Assembly (NCBI GenBank): GCA_037441125.1 | Contig: JBBIST010000013.1 | Span: 1-47,965, forward strand | DNA: 47,965 bases | Source: JALHMQ01 sp037441125 | GTDB lineage: Bacteria > Pseudomonadota > Gammaproteobacteria > Burkholderiales > Burkholderiaceae_F | Reading direction: 5' to 3' | Shown here: positions 42,990-47,965 of the stretch, piece after piece | How positions within the stretch are numbered: position 1 is the first letter of the stretch | Layout: each line of letters opens with the position of its first letter | Translations under genes and position numbers: made by a program | Notes under the pieces: generated by a model | The model's input: the letters and a program-made list of their open reading frames with translations, nothing else | Database searches by the model: none | Told to the model about the DNA's origin: nothing

Positions 42990-43066
42990 TGGCGCGCCCG
43001 GCAGGATTCGAACCCACGACCCCTTGGTTCGTAGCCAAGTACTCTATCCAACTGAGCTACGGGCGC
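42990..43066 (-). tRNA. tRNA-Arg (anticodon ACG)
   Basis: A 77-nt gene with a complete cloverleaf: acceptor arms GCGCCCG and CGGGCGC with discriminator G, and an encoded CCA (42992-42990). The D-arm contains AGCTCAGTTGGATAGAGT, the anticodon arm is CTTGG-CTACGAA-CCAAG (anticodon ACG), and the T-arm contains GGGTTCGAATCC. It lies 107 bp after serS on the same strand and is followed by a strong terminator. Confidence 0.98.
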
Positions 43067-43173
43067 AAGCGCGCGCAGTGTAGCGAAATTCGTCGTTGCG
43101 CGCATTTCGGGTCGTGATTCGGAGCCGCGACGGAGTGCACCAGCGGCGCTACGTGCGCGCAATCGGAGCCGGG

Positions 43174-44469
<1,296 letters not shown>

Positions 44470-44500
44470 GGCAATTCGTGCAAGAGCGACGGCGCGGATT

Positions 44501-45820
44501 CTACGGGCCGCCCTCGTTGTCGCGCTTGCGGTCGAGCGCGCGCAACTGCGCCAGACGCTCGGCGATGCGCTGCTCCAGCCCGCGGTCAGTCGGCGCGTAC
44601 CAGGCGTGCCTTGGCACGCCGTCTGGAAGGTAGGTCTCGCCGGCGGCGTAGCCGCCCTCCTCGTCATGCGCGTAGCGATAGCCCTTGCCGTAGTCGAGCT
44701 GCTTCATCAGCCGGGTCGGCGCATTGCGCAGATGCAGCGGCACCGGGCGCGAGCCGTCTTCCTTCACGAACGAGCGCACCGCGTTGTAGGCGACGTAGAT
44801 CGCGTTCGACTTCGCCGCCACCGACAGATAGACGACCGCCTCGGCCAGCGCCAGCTCGCCTTCGGGCGAGCCGAGCCGTTCGTAGGTCTCGGCCGCGTCG
44901 AGCGCGAGGTGCAGCGCGCGCGGGTCGGCCAGACCGATGTCCTCGACCGCCATTCTCACCATGCGCCGCGCCAGGTAGCGCGGGTCGACGCCGCCGTCGA
45001 GCATGCGCACCATCCAGTACAGCGCCGCGTCCGGGTCGGAGCCGCGCACGCTCTTGTGCAGCGCTGAGATCTGGTCGTAGAAGTTCTCGCCGCCCTTGTC
45101 GAAGCGGCGCAGCGTCGCCGGCAGCCGCGCGCGCAGGAAGGCGGCGTCGATCGAACCCAGGTTCGCGTCGCGCGCCATGCCGGCGGCGATCTCGAGCGCG
45201 TTCAGCAGTCGCCGCGCGTCGCCGTCGGCGAGGTCGATCAGCAGCCGTCGCGCGTCGTCCTGCACCGCCAGGCCGTCGAGCGCGCGCGCGCAGGCGCGGT
45301 CGATCAATTCGTTCAACTCGTCGGCGGCGAGCGGCTCGAGCACGTACACGACCGCGCGCGACAGCAGCGCGCCGATCACTTCGAACGACGGGTTCTCGGT
45401 GGTGGCGCCAACGAACACGAACAGCCCCGATTCCACGTGCGGCAGGAAGGCGTCCTGCTGCGCCTTGTTGAAGCGGTGCACCTCGTCGACGAACACGACC
45501 GTCGACCGCCCGCTGCGCGCCAGGGTCGCCTGCGCGCGCTCGACCGCATCGCGGATGTCCTTGACGCCGCCGAGCACGGCCGAGATGGCGATGAACTCGA
45601 GACCGAAGGCATCGGCCATCAGCCGCGCCAGCGTCGTCTTGCCCACACCCGGCGGCCCCCACAGGATCATCGAGTGCGGCCGGCGCGACTCGAACGCCAC
45701 CCGCAGCGGCTTGCCTTCGCCGAGCAGATGCCGCTGGCCTATCACCTCGTCGAGCGTGCGCGGGCGCAGCCGCTGCGCCAGCGGCGTGCCGGTGGGCTCA
45801 AACGCGAACAGATCGCTCAT
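44501..45820 (-). CDS. rarA: Replication-associated recombination protein A (RarA/MgsA), AAA+ ATPase
   Basis: A 439-residue clamp-loader-like AAA+ ATPase acting at stalled forks. The N-terminus MSDLFAFEPTGTPLAQRLRP is typical of RarA. Walker A is WGPPGVGKTTLARL, Walker B is VVFVDEVHRFNKAQQDAFLP, and sensor 1 is FVGATTENPSFEV. The C-terminal oligomerisation domain has GSDPDAALYWMVRMLDGGVD and YLPDGVPRHAWYAPTDRGLE. Start 45820 is preferred to an ATG 24 bp upstream. Divergent from the FKBP gene. Confidence 0.97.
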   Translation of the reverse strand: MSDLFAFEPTGTPLAQRLRPRTLDEVIGQRHLLGEGKPLRVAFESRRPHSMILWGPPGVGKTTLARLMADAFGLEFIAISAVLGGVKDIRDAVERAQATLARSGRSTVVFVDEVHRFNKAQQDAFLPHVESGLFVFVGATTENPSFEVIGALLSRAVVYVLEPLAADELNELIDRACARALDGLAVQDDARRLLIDLADGDARRLLNALEIAAGMARDANLGSIDAAFLRARLPATLRRFDKGGENFYDQISALHKSVRGSDPDAALYWMVRMLDGGVDPRYLARRMVRMAVEDIGLADPRALHLALDAAETYERLGSPEGELALAEAVVYLSVAAKSNAIYVAYNAVRSFVKEDGSRPVPLHLRNAPTRLMKQLDYGKGYRYAHDEEGGYAAGETYLPDGVPRHAWYAPTDRGLEQRIAERLAQLRALDRKRDNEGGP

Positions 45821-45897
45821 CGCAGCCTGGGGATGCGCGCGCACAGGCTAGCATTCGGCCCGCCCGATCCCGGGTGCCCCCTCGCCGGAGAGCTTCG

Positions 45898-46338
45898 ATG
45901 GTCCGCTGGTTCCTGCTGCCGCTTGCGTTCGTCTGCACCGCCGCGTTCGCGCAACCCGATCCGCTTGCACTCGCCGCGCGCGAGAAGGGCGCGGTGACGA
46001 CTGCCAGCGGTCTCGTCTACCGGATCCTGGTCGAAGGCAAGGGACCGAGCCCGAGCGCAGACGACATCGTGCGCGTGCACTACCGCGGCACGCTCACCAG
46101 CGGCCGCGAGTTCGACAGCAGCCACAAGCGCGGCCAGCCGGCCGAGTTTCCGCTGTCGCGCGTGATCGCCTGCTGGACCGAGGGCGTGCAGAAGCTGCGC
46201 GTCGGCGGCAAGGCGAAACTGACCTGCCCGGCGCATCTTGCCTACGGCGATCGCGAGGTCGGCGGCGGACTGATCCCGGCCAACTCGGTGCTCGTGTTCG
46301 AGGTCGAACTGCTGGCGATCGTCGTGCCCAAGCGCTAG
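45898..46338 (+). CDS. Exported FKBP-type peptidyl-prolyl isomerase
   Basis: A 146-residue periplasmic protein: signal peptide (1-18, MVRWFLLPLAFVCTAAFAQ), then one FKBP domain with VRVHYRGTLTSGREFDSSHK, EFPLSRVIACWTEGVQKLRV and GGGLIPANSVLVFEVELL. Start 45898 has GGAG about 8 bp upstream. It probably helps fold periplasmic or outer-membrane proteins. It is inserted on the opposite strand between rarA and lolA. Confidence 0.95.
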   Translation: MVRWFLLPLAFVCTAAFAQPDPLALAAREKGAVTTASGLVYRILVEGKGPSPSADDIVRVHYRGTLTSGREFDSSHKRGQPAEFPLSRVIACWTEGVQKLRVGGKAKLTCPAHLAYGDREVGGGLIPANSVLVFEVELLAIVVPKR

Positions 46339-46351
46339 CCCGGGCTAGCGC
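46332..46351. repeat. Perfect 20-bp palindrome between convergent genes
   Basis: GCGCTAGCCCGGGCTAGCGC is fully self-complementary and includes the TAG stop of the FKBP gene. A second small hairpin, GGCCG-ATCAG-CGGCC (about 46358-46372), overlaps the lolA stop. Together they may stop transcription from both sides, but there is no T-tract. Confidence 0.7.
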
Positions 46352-46362
46352 GTCGCGGCCGA

Positions 46363-47007
46363 TCAGCGGCCGTCGACCACGTCGGCGCCGGGCGGCAGCG
46401 TGAAGCGGAAGGTCTCGGGATCGACCTTCGGGTTGCGCTCGACGCGCGCGAACGTCAGGCGCGAGATCTGGCCGAAGCCGTCGGCAAGCAGCATCGCCGC
46501 CGGCAAGCCGTCGCGAAAACCGATCTCGATCCTCTCGAAGGCGGCGTCACGGGCGCGCGGCGTGGCGACGATCCAGTCGAGTCCGTCGCGCGCACCGACG
46601 TCGCGCACCTCGAAGTCCTGGTCGAAGCGGTCGGAGCCGAACAGGATCGACGCCGGGCTGGCCGGGATCGCGCCGGCGAGCCTCTTCACGGTCACCTGGT
46701 TCAGATCCTTGTCGTACAGGTACAGCGTCTCGCCGTCGGCGACGATCACCTGCTCGTAGGGCCGCGTGTAGGTCCAGCGAAAGCGCCCCGGTCGCTGGAA
46801 CACGAAGCTGCCGCCGGAGACCTGGCTGCGCCCGCCGCGGCCGTCGACCCGTTGCGTGAACTCGCCGCGGGCGGTGCGGATCTGGCCGAGAAAGGCGCGC
46901 AATTGCGCGGTGCCGGCGCGCGCCGGGGCGATGCCGATCGCGCCCAGCGCTGCACCGGCCAGCGCCGCCTGCAGCAAGCCGCGCCGGCACAAGTGAGGGT
47001 TGGTCAA
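46363..47007 (-). CDS. lolA: Outer-membrane lipoprotein carrier protein LolA
   Basis: A 214-residue periplasmic chaperone that carries lipoproteins from LolCDE to LolB. Signal peptide (RRGLLQAALAGAALGAIGI, cleavage near ARA), then the LolA fold: TARGEFTQRVDGRGGRSQVS, FVFQRPGRFRWTYTRPYEQV, IVADGETLYLYDKDLNQVTV, and a C-terminal NPKVDPETFRFTLPPGADVV. No ATG is available: TTG 47007 with AGGA about 8 bp upstream is the best start. It directly follows ftsK, the usual order in Burkholderiales. It would serve the several lipoproteins encoded in this window, among others. Confidence 0.93.
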   Translation of the reverse strand: MTNPHLCRRGLLQAALAGAALGAIGIAPARAGTAQLRAFLGQIRTARGEFTQRVDGRGGRSQVSGGSFVFQRPGRFRWTYTRPYEQVIVADGETLYLYDKDLNQVTVKRLAGAIPASPASILFGSDRFDQDFEVRDVGARDGLDWIVATPRARDAAFERIEIGFRDGLPAAMLLADGFGQISRLTFARVERNPKVDPETFRFTLPPGADVVDGR

Positions 47008-47074
47008 GACAGGTCCTCGTTCGAGCAATCCGCGCTTCGACTGCCGAGCGGGTCGGCGTGTTCCGCACCGCGCG

Positions 47075-47965
<891 letters not shown>

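Noticed and set aside
42990..43066. tRNA-Arg as an integration site
   Set aside because: No integrase gene and no second copy of the tRNA 3' end were noticed; kept only as a low-interest border observation.

Overview
This is about 48 kb of very GC-rich chromosome (roughly 70% by eye) from what looks like a betaproteobacterium, probably Burkholderiales. The evidence is the ftsK-lolA-rarA-serS-tRNA-Arg block at the right end, the dense ATGA/GTGA gene overlaps, and a complete exosortase B (XrtB)/PEP-CTERM exopolysaccharide locus of the epsD-epsL type known from Methylobacillus and Burkholderiales relatives. The species cannot be read from the sequence alone.

Layout. (1) 1-9934, minus strand: an operon that begins with a membrane sugar-phosphate transferase (first step of EPS assembly). 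It continues into a T2SS/type IV pilus-like machine: pseudopilin, inner-membrane platform GspF, ATPase GspE, four small PilM/N/O/P-like proteins and a lipoprotein secretin cut by the window edge. The pseudopilin gene is fused in frame to a complete EpsA-like LuxR-family regulator. (2) 10106-15552: two PEP-CTERM proteins, a CPBP/CAAX-type membrane protease, the outer-membrane protein EpsL, a trypsin-like protease and a methyltransferase. (3) 28595 down to 15562, minus strand: the main EPS operon epsD-E-F-G, exosortase xrtB, epsI, polymerase, two GT4 enzymes, flippase, FkbM methyltransferase and a GT2. (4) 28991-37227, plus strand: a second, divergent EPS operon with amidotransferase, PaaK/CapK-like ligase, heparinase-type enzyme, WecG-like transferase, GT4 and methyltransferase. 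(5) 37295-42693: two surface lipoproteins and a compact three-gene operon with a second, small exosortase-like enzyme, a membrane partner and a serine protease that has a C-terminal sorting-signal-like tail. (6) 42933-47965: tRNA-Arg with its terminator and housekeeping genes.

Inferred working model: the transferase loads a sugar on undecaprenyl phosphate, the glycosyltransferases extend and decorate it, the flippase and polymerase act across the inner membrane, EpsF/EpsG set chain length, and EpsE/EpsL export the chain. The exosortase system anchors PEP-CTERM proteins at the surface at the same time. The pilus/T2SS-like machine is wired to this system through its operon and through the regulator-pseudopilin fusion.

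The two most unusual items are the EpsA-GspG fusion (7268-8527), whose regulator lies in the position of a 293-residue prepilin leader, and the coupled small-exosortase/membrane-protein/protease cassette (40494-42693). A paralogue of that protease sits beside epsL.
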